Shown: positions 8,227 through 17,240 of the stretch, piece by piece | Layout: the number at the start of each line of letters is the position of its first letter | How positions within the stretch are numbered: position 1 is the first letter of the stretch | DNA from: Roseobacter sp. GAI101 | GTDB taxonomy: Bacteria > Pseudomonadota > Alphaproteobacteria > Rhodobacterales > Rhodobacteraceae | Reading direction: 5' to 3' | NCBI RefSeq assembly: GCF_000156335.1 | Contig: NZ_DS999213.1 | Span: 1,046,114-1,110,113, forward strand | Length of the DNA: 64,000 bases | Translations under genes and position numbers: made by a program | The notes under the pieces: generated by a model | The model's input: the letters and a program-made list of their open reading frames with translations, nothing else | Told to the model about the DNA's origin: nothing | The model's database searches: none

Positions 8227-8606
8227 GCGGTCAGCGACCCCGGAGCGGTCAGTTCACGCACGGCATCCAGCATCTCAGCATTTGAAAACGGCTTGGTCAT
8301 GAAACGGCTGACCCCGGCAAGTTCGGCCATTTCACGGTCGCGGGCATGGCCGCGCGCGGTCAGCATCAAGATGGGCATATCCGCAAACCCGGCATCGGCG
8401 CGCAGTTCCTTGAGAATTTCAAACCCGCTTTTGCCCGGCAGCATCACATCAAGCATCACCAGATCCGGTCTGGCCTTTCGGATCACCTCGACTGCGGCAT
8501 TGCCATTGGCAAGCGTTTCGACCCGCCAGCCTTCGCGGCCCAGCAAGAACCTGATCGCCTCAGCGATGTTTGTCTCATCCTCGACGAGCACCACGTGCTT
8601 TGTCAT
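8223..8606 (-). CDS. Single-domain response regulator (CheY-like receiver)
   Basis: 127 residues, receiver domain only. The acidic pair is in VLVEDETNIAEA (about 7-18), the phospho-acceptor Asp in DLVMLDVMLPGKSG (about residue 54), the Thr in MLTARG and the Lys in FMTKPFS. There is no output domain, so it must act by protein contact or as an intermediate in a phosphorelay. The start at 8606 (MTKHVVLVED) fits the domain boundary; longer in-frame starts add unrelated residues. It is coupled by a 4-nt overlap to the small membrane protein and then to the hybrid kinase, its probable phospho-donor. Confidence 0.93.
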   Translation of the reverse strand: MTKHVVLVEDETNIAEAIRFLLGREGWRVETLANGNAAVEVIRKARPDLVMLDVMLPGKSGFEILKELRADAGFADMPILMLTARGHARDREMAELAGVSRFMTKPFSNAEMLDAVRELTAPGSLTA

Positions 8607-8716
8607 CGGTCTCTCCCCTCCGCATTTGGCCACGGCCCCTTGTCCCGGGGTCTCGACTGGCCGAAAAACACGATGCACCGGATTTACGCCCCTGTCAAAA
8701 GCCTGATGCCGCCGGA

Positions 8717-10012
8717 TCAAACGCCGTCATACAGGATCGATGGTTCGCGGCGGGCCGGACAGCCGTCGCGCGGGCAGACACGGCAGGTTGCACCAACGTC
8801 CAGTCTGGCGCTGGCGATTTCTCGTGCAGGCAGGATCAGCATCACCGCCTGCACCAGTGGCGGGGTGTTATAGCTGGACGGGCCCAGGGTTTCGCAGGTG
8901 GCGATACAGTCGAACTCCGACGATGCGCGGCCAAGCTGATGCAACCTTTCGCGCGCCACGACACCGGTTTGACCCAGAACCGAAAACAAGGGCCACAGCG
9001 GGCAACACGCCCCAAAGCGTGGCACCACGAACCCGTCGATGGACTTGCGGAAAATCACGGTACCGGAACGGTCGCACACCAGCAGCCCCGCCCCCAGTTC
9101 CGGCAGTGCCGCCATGCGGCGCAGAATGCGGGCAACGGGTTGATCCAATTGCATGGCAAGGGCGACAGGATCGGGACCCAAGGTATCAAGTGCGCCCCTG
9201 AGCGCCGAAATCGACAGCGCATTCGCGTCGCGCGCCACCTGTTGCAGAACATTTGCGGCGATGTGACGCCCTGCGACGCTTTGCAATTCGGGGGCGGCCT
9301 GGGTCAGCTTTTCAATCGCACCGGCATCAAGGCCCGCGACCTCGAGCGTGGCAAAGCTGAAACGGTGAGCTGCCAGAAACGCCTCGACCTCTTCCTGGGG
9401 GGAATTGGCGACCGATGATGCTTCGGGGTCGGCCTCAAGATACCCTACCAGGGCCTGGGCACTGTCTGCCAGACGGCGGCTGTCCTGGTCGATGTTGACA
9501 TGGAAGCGGTCGCGCCATTCCGGTTCAAGCGTCTTTGTATCGGCAAGGATCGACGCGGTTGACCGGATCGCGGCGGCAGTCGTCAGCAATTCATGCATGG
9601 AGGCCGCAAGATGCGGATCATGGGCCAAGCGGTCGGTCAGGGTTTCCACCGTGCGTTCCAGCGTTGCGATACGGCGCTGCGCGCTGGCCAGCACATCGGC
9701 CCAGCCGGGAAACCGCCCCGCGAATTCATCGGCGCGACCGGCCTCGGGGCCGCTCAGGCCCGCGTCATCGGCAGCCTCGCGCAGGGACGCGATCAGCGCC
9801 GCCTCGGCCCCTTCGGTCAGCGCCGTCGGTTCGACCCCAAGCGCGTTTGCGATGTTCAGCAGCAGCTTGCCGCCGATTCTGCGCCGGTTGTGTTCGATCA
9901 GATTGAGATAGCTCGCGGATATCCCGATCTCTTTCGCGAGATCGGCCTGTTTCTGGCCAGCCATCACGCGCCGCTCGCGAATGCGGCTGCCGGTCAGCGC
10001 CTCACGCGACAC
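8717..10012 (-). CDS. ScfR-type XRE-family transcriptional regulator (DUF2083)
   Basis: 431 residues. An N-terminal Cro/C1 helix-turn-helix (RERRVMAGQKQADLAKEIGI, SYLNLIEHNRRRIGG, about 10-50) is followed by the C-terminal DUF2083 domain with conserved cysteines (GACCPLWPLF; CRVCPRDGCPARREPSI near the end). This architecture is the short-chain fatty acyl-CoA regulator (ScfR) group, which includes RamB and PccR, regulators of acetate/propionate carbon flow. It is divergent from the ABC importer at 10242, with 229 nt between them, and lies 110 nt upstream of the response-regulator/kinase genes on the same strand. It could therefore control one or both. The effector, probably an acyl-CoA, is inferred from the family. 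Confidence 0.85.
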   Translation of the reverse strand: MSREALTGSRIRERRVMAGQKQADLAKEIGISASYLNLIEHNRRRIGGKLLLNIANALGVEPTALTEGAEAALIASLREAADDAGLSGPEAGRADEFAGRFPGWADVLASAQRRIATLERTVETLTDRLAHDPHLAASMHELLTTAAAIRSTASILADTKTLEPEWRDRFHVNIDQDSRRLADSAQALVGYLEADPEASSVANSPQEEVEAFLAAHRFSFATLEVAGLDAGAIEKLTQAAPELQSVAGRHIAANVLQQVARDANALSISALRGALDTLGPDPVALAMQLDQPVARILRRMAALPELGAGLLVCDRSGTVIFRKSIDGFVVPRFGACCPLWPLFSVLGQTGVVARERLHQLGRASSEFDCIATCETLGPSSYNTPPLVQAVMLILPAREIASARLDVGATCRVCPRDGCPARREPSILYDGV

Positions 10013-10039
10013 GGGAACAACTTGTAGGTTTATGCCGCA

Positions 10040-10112
10040 TTTTCAAAGACTTTCTGCGCTGCAATATCATGTAATTTACAGTAAAGTAAAAGTTATTGCG
10101 AATATATTTACA
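10040..10112. promoter_or_regulatory. Candidate ScfR operator region, divergent promoter
   Basis: Within the 229-nt gap between the ScfR gene and the ABC operon lie TTTTCAAA (10040-10047), one mismatch from the TTTGCAAA-like half-site recalled for ScfR/RamB-type regulators, the inverted repeat TTTAC-A-GTAAA (10075-10085), and a second TTTACA (10107-10112). The AT-rich character contrasts with the GC-rich flanks and marks a regulated divergent promoter. Assignment to ScfR is inference. Confidence 0.35.
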
Positions 10113-10241
10113 GAATAAGTGTTTTTATCAAGGGGCTTATTGCTTGGTTTTCACTTTTGCCATCTTATCCTGTTTGCACCTCTGTGCATCGCGTACCTGG
10201 AATATAACCATGACGCGGTTTCAACAATTGGGAGGAAATAC

Positions 10242-11606
10242 ATGTCATTTTCGAATTTGACACGTCGTGGTCTGATCAAGACCGGTGCCGTTGCAGGCGC
10301 AGGCCTAGCATTGCCGACGTATCTGAGCGCTGCGGCGCATTCCGGCTTTACCAACGCGCCGCAGGGCGACACGGTGACACTGGGTTTTAACGTTCCACAA
10401 TCCGGCCCCTACGCGGACGAAGGCGCAGACGAACTGCGCGCCTTCGAACTGGCTGTCGAACACCTGAACGGCATGGGCGACGGCGGTATGCTGCAGACCT
10501 TCAGCTCGAAGGCGCTGGACGGTACGGGCATCATGGGCAAGAAGGTCCAGTTCGTCACCGGCGACACCCAGACAAAATCCGACGCTGCGCGCGCGTCTGC
10601 CAAGTCGATGATTGAAAAAGACGGTGCCGTGATGATTTCCGGCGGGTCGTCCTCCGGTGTGGCCGTGGCCGTGCAGGCGCTGTGCCAAGAGGCTGGCGTG
10701 ATCTTCATGGCGGGTCTGACCCACTCCAACGACACGACGGGCAAGGACAAGCGGGCCAACGGGTTCCGTCACTTCTTCAACTCGTACATGTCCGGTGCGG
10801 CCCTCGCGCCTGTTCTGGCAAAAGCCTACGGCGCTGACCGCAAGGCCTATCACCTGACAGCGGATTACAACTGGGGCTACACTACAGAAGAGGCCGTGCG
10901 CTCTTCCACGGAAGCCTTGGGCTGGGAAACAGTCAACGCCGTCAAGACACCGCTGACACAGACCGATTTCTCGGCCTATATTGCGCCTGTTCTGCAATCC
11001 GGTGCCGATGTTCTGGTTCTGAACCACTACGGCGGGAACATGGTGAACTCCCTTACAAACGCCGTTCAGTTCGGCCTGCGCGACAAGATGGTCAACGGCA
11101 AGCAGTTCGAGATCGTCGTACCGCTTTACTCCGAGCTGATGGCACGCGGTGCCGGTGCGAACATCAAGGGGATCCTTGGGTCGCAGAACTGGGACTGGAA
11201 ACTGGAAGACCAGCTTGGCGCGCGCTACTCGGGCACGAACGCTTTCGTTCAGTCCTTCGGTACCAAGTACGGCTTCCCGCCAAGCCAGGCAGCGCACACC
11301 TGCTATGTGCAGACCCTGCTGTATGCGGATGCTGTCACACGCGCCGGGTCGTTCAACCCCTGTGCGGTTGTCGAAGCGCTGCAAGGCTTCGAATTCGACG
11401 GCATGGGCAACGGTCCGACCTTGTACCGCGCCGACGATCACCAGTGCTTCAAGGACGTTGTCGTCGTGAAGGGCAAGGAAAACCCGGAAAACGAATTCGA
11501 CCTTGTTGAAATTGTTGAAGTAACCCCGGCCGATCAGGTGACGTACGCACCCGATCACCAACAGTTCGCTGGCGGTAGCTTGGGCACCTGTAACCCGGGC
11601 GCGTAA
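10242..11606 (+). CDS. ABC importer periplasmic substrate-binding protein (Leu/Ile/Val-type family)
   Basis: 454 residues. The N-terminus MSFSNLTRRGLIKTGAVAGA has the twin-arginine pattern TRRGLIK followed by a hydrophobic core and an AxA-like site (SAAAHS), so Tat export is likely. The mature protein is a type I periplasmic-binding fold (GFNVPQSGPYADEGADELRA; VMISGGSSSGVAVA), longer than typical LivK. The start at 10242 has GGAGG 7 nt upstream; a longer in-frame ORF from 10119 is rejected. It leads a five-gene importer operon with LivH-, LivM-, LivG- and LivF-type partners. The ligand is unknown; the convergent acyl-CoA synthetase and the divergent ScfR regulator hint at an organic acid or amide rather than an amino acid. 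Confidence 0.88.
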   Translation: MSFSNLTRRGLIKTGAVAGAGLALPTYLSAAAHSGFTNAPQGDTVTLGFNVPQSGPYADEGADELRAFELAVEHLNGMGDGGMLQTFSSKALDGTGIMGKKVQFVTGDTQTKSDAARASAKSMIEKDGAVMISGGSSSGVAVAVQALCQEAGVIFMAGLTHSNDTTGKDKRANGFRHFFNSYMSGAALAPVLAKAYGADRKAYHLTADYNWGYTTEEAVRSSTEALGWETVNAVKTPLTQTDFSAYIAPVLQSGADVLVLNHYGGNMVNSLTNAVQFGLRDKMVNGKQFEIVVPLYSELMARGAGANIKGILGSQNWDWKLEDQLGARYSGTNAFVQSFGTKYGFPPSQAAHTCYVQTLLYADAVTRAGSFNPCAVVEALQGFEFDGMGNGPTLYRADDHQCFKDVVVVKGKENPENEFDLVEIVEVTPADQVTYAPDHQQFAGGSLGTCNPGA

Positions 11607-11618
11607 ACCACCACACCC

Positions 11619-11651
11619 TTTGCAGGGCGGGCCATCCGCCTGCCCTGCAAA
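11619..11651 (+). terminator. Hairpin after the binding-protein gene (attenuating or mRNA-stabilising)
   Basis: Fourteen-base arms (11619-11632 and 11638-11651) pair with one mismatch around a 5-nt loop, 13 nt after the binding-protein stop and 65 nt before the permease start. It lacks a long T tract. Such hairpins commonly limit read-through or protect the upstream mRNA so that binding protein exceeds the membrane subunits. Confidence 0.55.
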
Positions 11652-11715
11652 TTTCGGCCTGCAGACCCGCCGTCCTTTTCAGGGCGTGCGGCATGTGTGA
11701 CAGATGGGACAGACC

Positions 11716-12747
11716 ATGGACGCAATTCTCCTTCAAATTTTAAACGGCCTCGACAAAGGATCAGCCTATGCGCTGATTGCGTTGGGCCTGACGCTTATTT
11801 TCGGCACCTTGGGCGTGGTAAACTTTGCCCACGGTGCCCTGTTCATGATCGGGGCTTTCTGCGCCGTCACCTTCAGTAAGCTGCTGAACCTCAGCCACAC
11901 TATCGTCGACGACAGCCGCAAGGACTTCCTGGGCAATCCGATGAAGATCGACGTGCCCTATCTGCATGAATTCTTCGGGCAGGCCGCCGGGGATGTGATC
12001 ATTGATTGGGCGGTACCGCTTTCGATCCTGTTCGCGATCCCGGTCATGATCGGCATCGGCTTCGCAATGGAGCGCGGGTTGATCAAGCACTTCTACAAGC
12101 GTCCCCACGCGGACCAGATCCTCGTTACCTTCGGTCTGGCGATCGTAATGGCCGAACTGATCAAGTATTTCTACGGCGCAAACCCGATCCCGACCCCTGC
12201 CCCTGCGGCCTTTGCCGGATCGTTCGATTTTGGCGCGCTGATCGGGGCGGATCCCAACACGATCATCTATCCGTACTGGCGTCTGGTATATTTCTGCTTT
12301 GCAGCCGTAATTATCGGCGCGGTCTTTGCCTTCCTGCAATTCACCACCTTCGGGATGGTCGTGCGCGCTGGCATGGCGGATCGCGAAACTGTCGGCCTGT
12401 TGGGCATCAACATCGACAAGCGCTTTACCGTCATGTTCGGGATTGCCGCAGCCGTCGCCGGTGTGGCGGGCGTGATGTACGCGCCGATCAATTCGCCCAA
12501 CTACAACATGGGCATGGATTTTCTGGTGCTCAGCTTCGTGGTGGTCGTGGTCGGCGGCATGGGGTCGCTGCCGGGTGCGGTTCTGGCCGGGTTCCTGCTG
12601 GGTATCCTGGAAAGCTTTGCGTCGATGGCGGTGGTGCTGGAATTCATTCCAGGCATCAACCAGATCATCATCTATCTCGTTGCGATCATCATTTTGTTGA
12701 CGCGCCCCCGTGGCCTGATGGGCCGCAAAGGCGTGATGGAGGAGTAA
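11716..12747 (+). CDS. ABC importer permease, LivH type
   Basis: 343 residues, about eight membrane helices, with the family start MDAILLQILNGLDKGSAYAL and GLTLIFGTLGVVNFAHGAL (about 19-37) and the coupling-helix region GMVVRAGMADRETVGLLGIN (about 212-231). The start at 11716 is preferred because GGGA lies upstream; ATG at 11704 would add four residues. An insertion of roughly 40 residues after the second helix (SHTIVDDSRKDF...) is longer than in canonical LivH. It is the second gene of the importer operon and is followed after 3 nt by the LivM-type permease, with which it forms the membrane channel. Confidence 0.9.
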   Translation: MDAILLQILNGLDKGSAYALIALGLTLIFGTLGVVNFAHGALFMIGAFCAVTFSKLLNLSHTIVDDSRKDFLGNPMKIDVPYLHEFFGQAAGDVIIDWAVPLSILFAIPVMIGIGFAMERGLIKHFYKRPHADQILVTFGLAIVMAELIKYFYGANPIPTPAPAAFAGSFDFGALIGADPNTIIYPYWRLVYFCFAAVIIGAVFAFLQFTTFGMVVRAGMADRETVGLLGINIDKRFTVMFGIAAAVAGVAGVMYAPINSPNYNMGMDFLVLSFVVVVVGGMGSLPGAVLAGFLLGILESFASMAVVLEFIPGINQIIIYLVAIIILLTRPRGLMGRKGVMEE

Positions 12748-12750
12748 GAC

Positions 12751-13950
12751 ATGCTCGGACTTTCGAAAAAGGACGCAGGTCTGCTGGCAATCGTCGCGTT
12801 CCTGTGCATCTTCGCCCCCTTCCTGCTGAACCCCTTCCCCGAAGGATCGGCGATGGCGCAATTCAACGCAGGTTACCCTGATTTGATGCAACGCCTTGTG
12901 ATCTTTGGGATTTTCGCCATCGGCTTCAACATTCTGTTCGGCCTTACCGGCTATCTTAGCTTTGGGCATGCGGCGTTTCTGGGTGTGGGATCCTATGCCG
13001 CGATCTGGATGATGAAGCTGCTGACCATGAACGTGGTTCCGGCGATCTTTGTCTCGGTCCTGGTGGCCGGCCTGTTCTCTCTGCTGGTGGGATGGATTTC
13101 ATTGCGCCGCTCGGGCATCTACTTCTCGATCCTGACGCTGGCCTTTGCGCAGATGTCTTATGCGCTGGCCTATTCGGTTTTGACACCGATCACCGGCGGT
13201 GAAACCGGCCTGCAACCGAAATACACCGACCCGCGTATTCTGGACGGGGCATTGCCTGCAGGACAATCGCCGCGCGCCAATCTGTTCGGCCTTGATATGA
13301 AGGCCACGACGGAATTGCGGCTCGGCGACTGGGTGTTCACTTTCAACGCGGGCTATTACATCGCCGCTGCGACCATGTTGCTGGCTTTCTACCTGTCCAT
13401 TCGCATCTTCCGGTCGCCCCTTGGAATGATGTTGCGCGCGGTGAAATCGAACCAGCAGCGGATGAACTATACCGGTCTGAACTCCAAACCCTACACGCTG
13501 GCGGCCTTCGTGATCTCCGGCATGTATGCCGGGCTTGCTGGCGGGTTGCTGGTGGCGATGGACACGCAGGTTGGTGCTGAACGGATGTTCTGGACGGCGT
13601 CTGGCGAGGTCGTGTTGATGACGATCCTTGGCGGTGCAGGCACGTTGATTGGTCCGGTCTTGGGCGCGGGTTTCATCAAATACATGGAAAACATCGTCTC
13701 CAAGATCAACGAAACCGTTCTGGAACAGTGGTTTGCCTTCCTGCCGGACGGCCTGTCGGATGCCATGGTCGCAATCGTCTATCCCTTCGTGGGCAAGGGC
13801 TGGCACCTGACGCTGGGTCTGCTGTTCATGATGGTGGTGATTTTCCTGCCCGGCGGTCTGGTCGAAGGCGGTCAACGCATCGGCAGGCTTTTCCGGAGCA
13901 AGAAATCCGAGCCTGAAACGCCTGACGGCAAAACAACACCTGCAGAATAA
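12751..13950 (+). CDS. ABC importer permease, LivM type
   Basis: 399 residues with about ten membrane helices and the LivM signatures [20 protein letters not shown] (about 53-72) and [18 protein letters not shown] (about 231-248), the coupling-helix region that docks on the ATPases. GGAG lies 9 nt upstream of the start, inside the end of the LivH gene. It is the membrane partner of the preceding permease. The C-terminal tail ([15 protein letters not shown]) is charged and presumably cytoplasmic. Its length is above the roughly 330-residue LivM of other systems because of a long loop around residues 155-190. Confidence 0.9.
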   Translation: MLGLSKKDAGLLAIVAFLCIFAPFLLNPFPEGSAMAQFNAGYPDLMQRLVIFGIFAIGFNILFGLTGYLSFGHAAFLGVGSYAAIWMMKLLTMNVVPAIFVSVLVAGLFSLLVGWISLRRSGIYFSILTLAFAQMSYALAYSVLTPITGGETGLQPKYTDPRILDGALPAGQSPRANLFGLDMKATTELRLGDWVFTFNAGYYIAAATMLLAFYLSIRIFRSPLGMMLRAVKSNQQRMNYTGLNSKPYTLAAFVISGMYAGLAGGLLVAMDTQVGAERMFWTASGEVVLMTILGGAGTLIGPVLGAGFIKYMENIVSKINETVLEQWFAFLPDGLSDAMVAIVYPFVGKGWHLTLGLLFMMVVIFLPGGLVEGGQRIGRLFRSKKSEPETPDGKTTPAE

Positions 13951-13962
13951 GGAGCGGACACC

Positions 13963-14727
13963 ATGGGTATTCTTGAAGTCAAAAATGTCGGTAAACGCTT
14001 TGGAGGTCTGCAAGCCCTCGGAAACGTGAACCTGAGCATTGCGGAAAATTCGGTCCATGCCATCATCGGGCCGAACGGGGCGGGCAAATCCACGCTGCTC
14101 AACGTGCTGGTCGGCAAACTGATCCCCGACACGGGGTCGGTGATGTTCGACGGGCAATCGGTGCTGGGGCGCAAACCCTATGAGATCAACCAGATGGGCA
14201 TTTCCCGCGTGTTCCAGACGCCCGAGATTTTCGGCGATCTGAGCGTGCAGGAAAACATGATGATCCCGTGCTTTGCCAAACGGGACGGTGCCTTTGCCAT
14301 GAACGGATATGGGTCGATCACCAGCCAACAGGACATGATCGACAAGGCCGAAGAAATGCTGGTGAACATGAAGCTGGCGGACAAACGCCACATGCACGCG
14401 GCCGCCATGTCACGGGGCGACAAGCGACGTCTCGAGATCGCGATGTGTCTGGCCCAGGATCCCCGCCTGCTGCTGCTGGACGAACCGACCGCGGGCATGG
14501 CGCGGGCGGATACGAACAACACCATCGACCTTCTCAAGCAGATCAAGGAAGAACGCGACATCACCATCGCGATCATCGAACATGACATGCATGTGGTATT
14601 CTCTCTGGCTGAACGGATCACCGTACTGGCCCAAGGCACGCCGCTGGTCGAAGACACCCCCGACAAAATCAAGGGCCACCCCAAGGTGCGCGAAGCATAC
14701 CTGGGCGAATCGCAAGACGCCGCCTGA
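13963..14727 (+). CDS. ABC importer ATPase, LivG type
   Basis: 254 residues. Walker A is GPNGAGKST (about 37-45), Walker B LLLLDEPTAGM, and the H-loop is IIEHDMHVVF. The signature motif is unusual, MSRGDKRRLE in place of LSGGQ, and the C-terminus ends with the LivG-type VREAYLGE. GGAG is 9 nt upstream of the ATG. It powers the importer together with the LivF-type ATPase that follows 62 nt later. The altered signature is characteristic of a subset of this family and need not mean loss of activity. Confidence 0.92.
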   Translation: MGILEVKNVGKRFGGLQALGNVNLSIAENSVHAIIGPNGAGKSTLLNVLVGKLIPDTGSVMFDGQSVLGRKPYEINQMGISRVFQTPEIFGDLSVQENMMIPCFAKRDGAFAMNGYGSITSQQDMIDKAEEMLVNMKLADKRHMHAAAMSRGDKRRLEIAMCLAQDPRLLLLDEPTAGMARADTNNTIDLLKQIKEERDITIAIIEHDMHVVFSLAERITVLAQGTPLVEDTPDKIKGHPKVREAYLGESQDAA

Positions 14728-14789
14728 CCGATTGCTGCATGCCGTAGGCCCGGATCGCCCCGTCCTACGCCCCTCGCAAGGATATCAAG

Positions 14790-15545
14790 ATGAACACGAA
14801 ACCCGATTTCTCGAAGAACGCAAACCACGCGGCCACCGCCCCCGCCTATCTGTCGGTTTGGGACATTCACGCGTATTATGGCGAAAGCTATATCGTCCAA
14901 GGCGTCAGCTTCAACGTCCATGAAGGCGAAATTCTCGCGCTGCTGGGCCGTAACGGGGCGGGCAAGACCTCGACCTTGCGGGCCATCGCCCAGATCGGTA
15001 CGCCCGAATTGCGCAAGGGCGAGGTTTGGCTGGATCACAAGCCATTGCACAAGATGGCCAGCTACGAAGCCGCCGCAAATGGCCTGGCCCTCGTCCCCGA
15101 AGACCGCCGGATCATCGCGGGCCTTACGGTCGAGGAAAACCTGCAACTGGCGCAGATCGCGCCCCCTATCGGCTGGTCGCTTGACCGGATTTACGAGCTT
15201 TTCCCCCGTCTCAAGGAACGCCGCAAACAAGAAGGTGTAACCCTTTCGGGCGGCGAACAGCAGATGCTGGCGATCGCCCGTGCCCTGGCACGCGACATCA
15301 AGGTGCTGTTGCTGGATGAGCCCTACGAGGGGCTGGCCCCCGTCATCGTTGACGAGATCGAAAAAACGCTGACGCTGATCAAGTCGCAGGGCATCACGAC
15401 AATTCTGGTCGAACAAAACGCCGTGCGTGCGCTGAAACTGGCGGACCGCGCCGTCATCATGGATACCGGCAGCGTCGTCTTTGACGGGTCCGCCGAGGAA
15501 GTGCTGAACAACGCGGAACTGCGGGCGGAATACCTCGCCATCTAA
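14790..15545 (+). CDS. ABC importer ATPase, LivF type
   Basis: 251 residues. Walker A is GRNGAGKTS, the signature LSGGEQQMLAIARAL, Walker B VLLLDEPYEGLAP, and the LivF-typical end VLVEQNAVRAL with Asn in place of the switch His. The AAGGA site is 7 nt upstream of the ATG at 14790. An N-terminal extension of about 20 residues precedes the usual LivF start. This is the last gene of the importer operon; a convergent acyl-CoA synthetase gene follows. Confidence 0.92.
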   Translation: MNTKPDFSKNANHAATAPAYLSVWDIHAYYGESYIVQGVSFNVHEGEILALLGRNGAGKTSTLRAIAQIGTPELRKGEVWLDHKPLHKMASYEAAANGLALVPEDRRIIAGLTVEENLQLAQIAPPIGWSLDRIYELFPRLKERRKQEGVTLSGGEQQMLAIARALARDIKVLLLDEPYEGLAPVIVDEIEKTLTLIKSQGITTILVEQNAVRALKLADRAVIMDTGSVVFDGSAEEVLNNAELRAEYLAI

Positions 15546-15546
15546 G

Positions 15547-15598
15547 CGCAGCGGCGGCAACGGGCACGGAGTCTTCGAATTTTCCGCTCGCCGCTGCG
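15547..15598. terminator. Inverted repeat between convergent genes
   Basis: A 10-bp GC-rich stem (15547-15556 with 15589-15598, arms CGCAGCGGCG / CGCCGCTGCG) with a 32-nt loop lies between the importer operon and the convergent acyl-CoA synthetase. No T tract is present, so it is only a possible bidirectional terminator. Confidence 0.35.
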
Positions 15599-15601
15599 GC
15601 G

Positions 15602-17095
15602 CTATGATTTCAACAGCTCACGCAGTTCGGTCTTGAGGACCTTGCCATAGTTATTCTTTGGCAAGGCTTCCAACCGCACATAAGCCTTTGGGCGTTTGAA
15701 ACGGGCGATCTGCGACAGGCACAACGCGTCCAGTTCGGCTTCGGGCGCGGTCCCAACGATGAATCCAATCACTTCTTCGCCCCAATCGGGGTGCGGGCGG
15801 CCTATGACCGATGCCTCAATCACCTGATCATGCTCAAGCAGCACTTCTTCTACCTCTCTGGGATAGACGTTCGAGCCGCCCGTGATGATCATATCTTTGC
15901 TCCGGTCGTGCAGCGTCAGATAGCCCTCGGCGTCCATCACCCCCACATCGCCCGTCATCAGCCAGCCATTGATCAAGGTCTTGGCCGTCGCCTCCGGATT
16001 GTTCCAATAGCCCGGCATCACCGTCTGGCCCCGCACCATGATTTCGCCCGCCTCCCCCACGGGAAGGGGGTGCCCTTGCGCATCGCCAATCTGCACCTCG
16101 ACTGCCGACTGCGCCCGCCCGACGGATCCCAACCGCGCCCGCCAATCGGGATGGTTCCGGTCGCTCACGATCTGGCGCGGCATTGCCGTAATGCCCATCG
16201 GGCATTCGCCCTGTCCGTAAATCTGCGCAAAGACCGGACCGAAATGATCCACCGCATCAATGATATCAGCATTGTACATGGGCCCGCCCGCATAGACGAT
16301 GGTGCGCAGCCCGTCCCCGTGACGCCCGCTGGCCCGCGCGTGATCCGTCACACGCTTGACCATCGTGGGCGCAGCAAACATGTGCACGCGCCCGAAATGC
16401 GCCGCCAGATCAAGGATTTCATCCGCCTCGAACCCACCCGAGGCGGGACAGACATGGCGCGCGCCCATCTGGACATGCATCAAGTTATAAAGCCCGGCAC
16501 CATGACTAAGGGGGGCCGCATAAAGTGCTGCGTCATCCGGCGAAACAGGATCGACGTCGCTGTGGTAACAAAGCGCCATCGACAGCGCCATGCCGTGGGT
16601 GATGATCACCCCCTTGGGCTTGCCCGTCGTACCCGAGGTATAAAACAGCCACGCCAGATCTACGGAAGCGCGCGGAACCACCGCAGCCACCGGCTGCACC
16701 GTCAGGATGTCGCGATACAGGTCGGACGGGGCCACGATACAGCTGATGCCATCCCCAAGCCCCGTTTCCAGACCGGGGCTGCAAAATACGATCCGAGCAT
16801 CGGAGTCCTCAAGGATGTAGGCCGTCTCGCGTGCGTGAAGCTTTGCGTTGATAGGCACCACCGCCGCGCCTGCATACCAGATGCCGTAGAAAATGATCAG
16901 ATAGTCAGGCGTGTTCTTCATGAAAAGCGCGATCCGGTCCCCCGGCCCCACGCCCTGTCCGATCAGCCATGCCGCCACCGCACGGGCCTGCGCATCGAAG
17001 GTGCCATAATCCGCAACTTCTACCTGCCCTGCGAACAAGGCCGGCCTGCGCGGCCCCGCTTCGGCGCTGCGCGCCAGCCAAAGCGCCAGATTCAT
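15602..17095 (-). CDS. Acyl-CoA synthetase (AMP-forming), ANL superfamily
   Basis: 497 residues. The P-loop is YTSGTTGKPKGVIITH (about 152-167), the adenylate motif is YGQGECPMG (about 295), the hinge is TGDVGVMDAEGYLTLHDRSKDMI (in part DRSKDMI, about 398-404), and the catalytic Lys sits in PKNNYGKVLK at the C-terminus. It would activate a carboxylic acid with ATP and CoA in the cytoplasm. A GGGGGGAG sequence is upstream of the ATG. It faces the importer operon tail to tail, which suggests that the imported compound may be a carboxylate activated here, but the substrate cannot be read from the sequence. Confidence 0.88.
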   Translation of the reverse strand: MNLALWLARSAEAGPRRPALFAGQVEVADYGTFDAQARAVAAWLIGQGVGPGDRIALFMKNTPDYLIIFYGIWYAGAAVVPINAKLHARETAYILEDSDARIVFCSPGLETGLGDGISCIVAPSDLYRDILTVQPVAAVVPRASVDLAWLFYTSGTTGKPKGVIITHGMALSMALCYHSDVDPVSPDDAALYAAPLSHGAGLYNLMHVQMGARHVCPASGGFEADEILDLAAHFGRVHMFAAPTMVKRVTDHARASGRHGDGLRTIVYAGGPMYNADIIDAVDHFGPVFAQIYGQGECPMGITAMPRQIVSDRNHPDWRARLGSVGRAQSAVEVQIGDAQGHPLPVGEAGEIMVRGQTVMPGYWNNPEATAKTLINGWLMTGDVGVMDAEGYLTLHDRSKDMIITGGSNVYPREVEEVLLEHDQVIEASVIGRPHPDWGEEVIGFIVGTAPEAELDALCLSQIARFKRPKAYVRLEALPKNNYGKVLKTELRELLKS

Positions 17096-17240
17096 GGTAA
17101 ACTCCCCCCGTTTGACGCCAGTTTGACAAGCAACCTTACCTTAGGCAACTGGTTGCTTTCCATGGCGGCCCCCATAGCCTATAAGACGGCAGATTTGGGC
17201 TACAGGCGCAGCCCCCCGCTTTTGACTGGTTGAGGAAAAT

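Noticed and set aside
10305-11561. Long open frame antisense to the first ABC binding protein
   Set aside because: Shadow of a clear Tat-exported binding protein; no ribosome site or family match.
15791-17233. Long open frame (480 codons) antisense to the acyl-CoA synthetase
   Set aside because: The opposite strand encodes a well-conserved enzyme; the antisense product is Arg/His/Pro-rich without motifs, a usual by-product of GC-rich codon bias.
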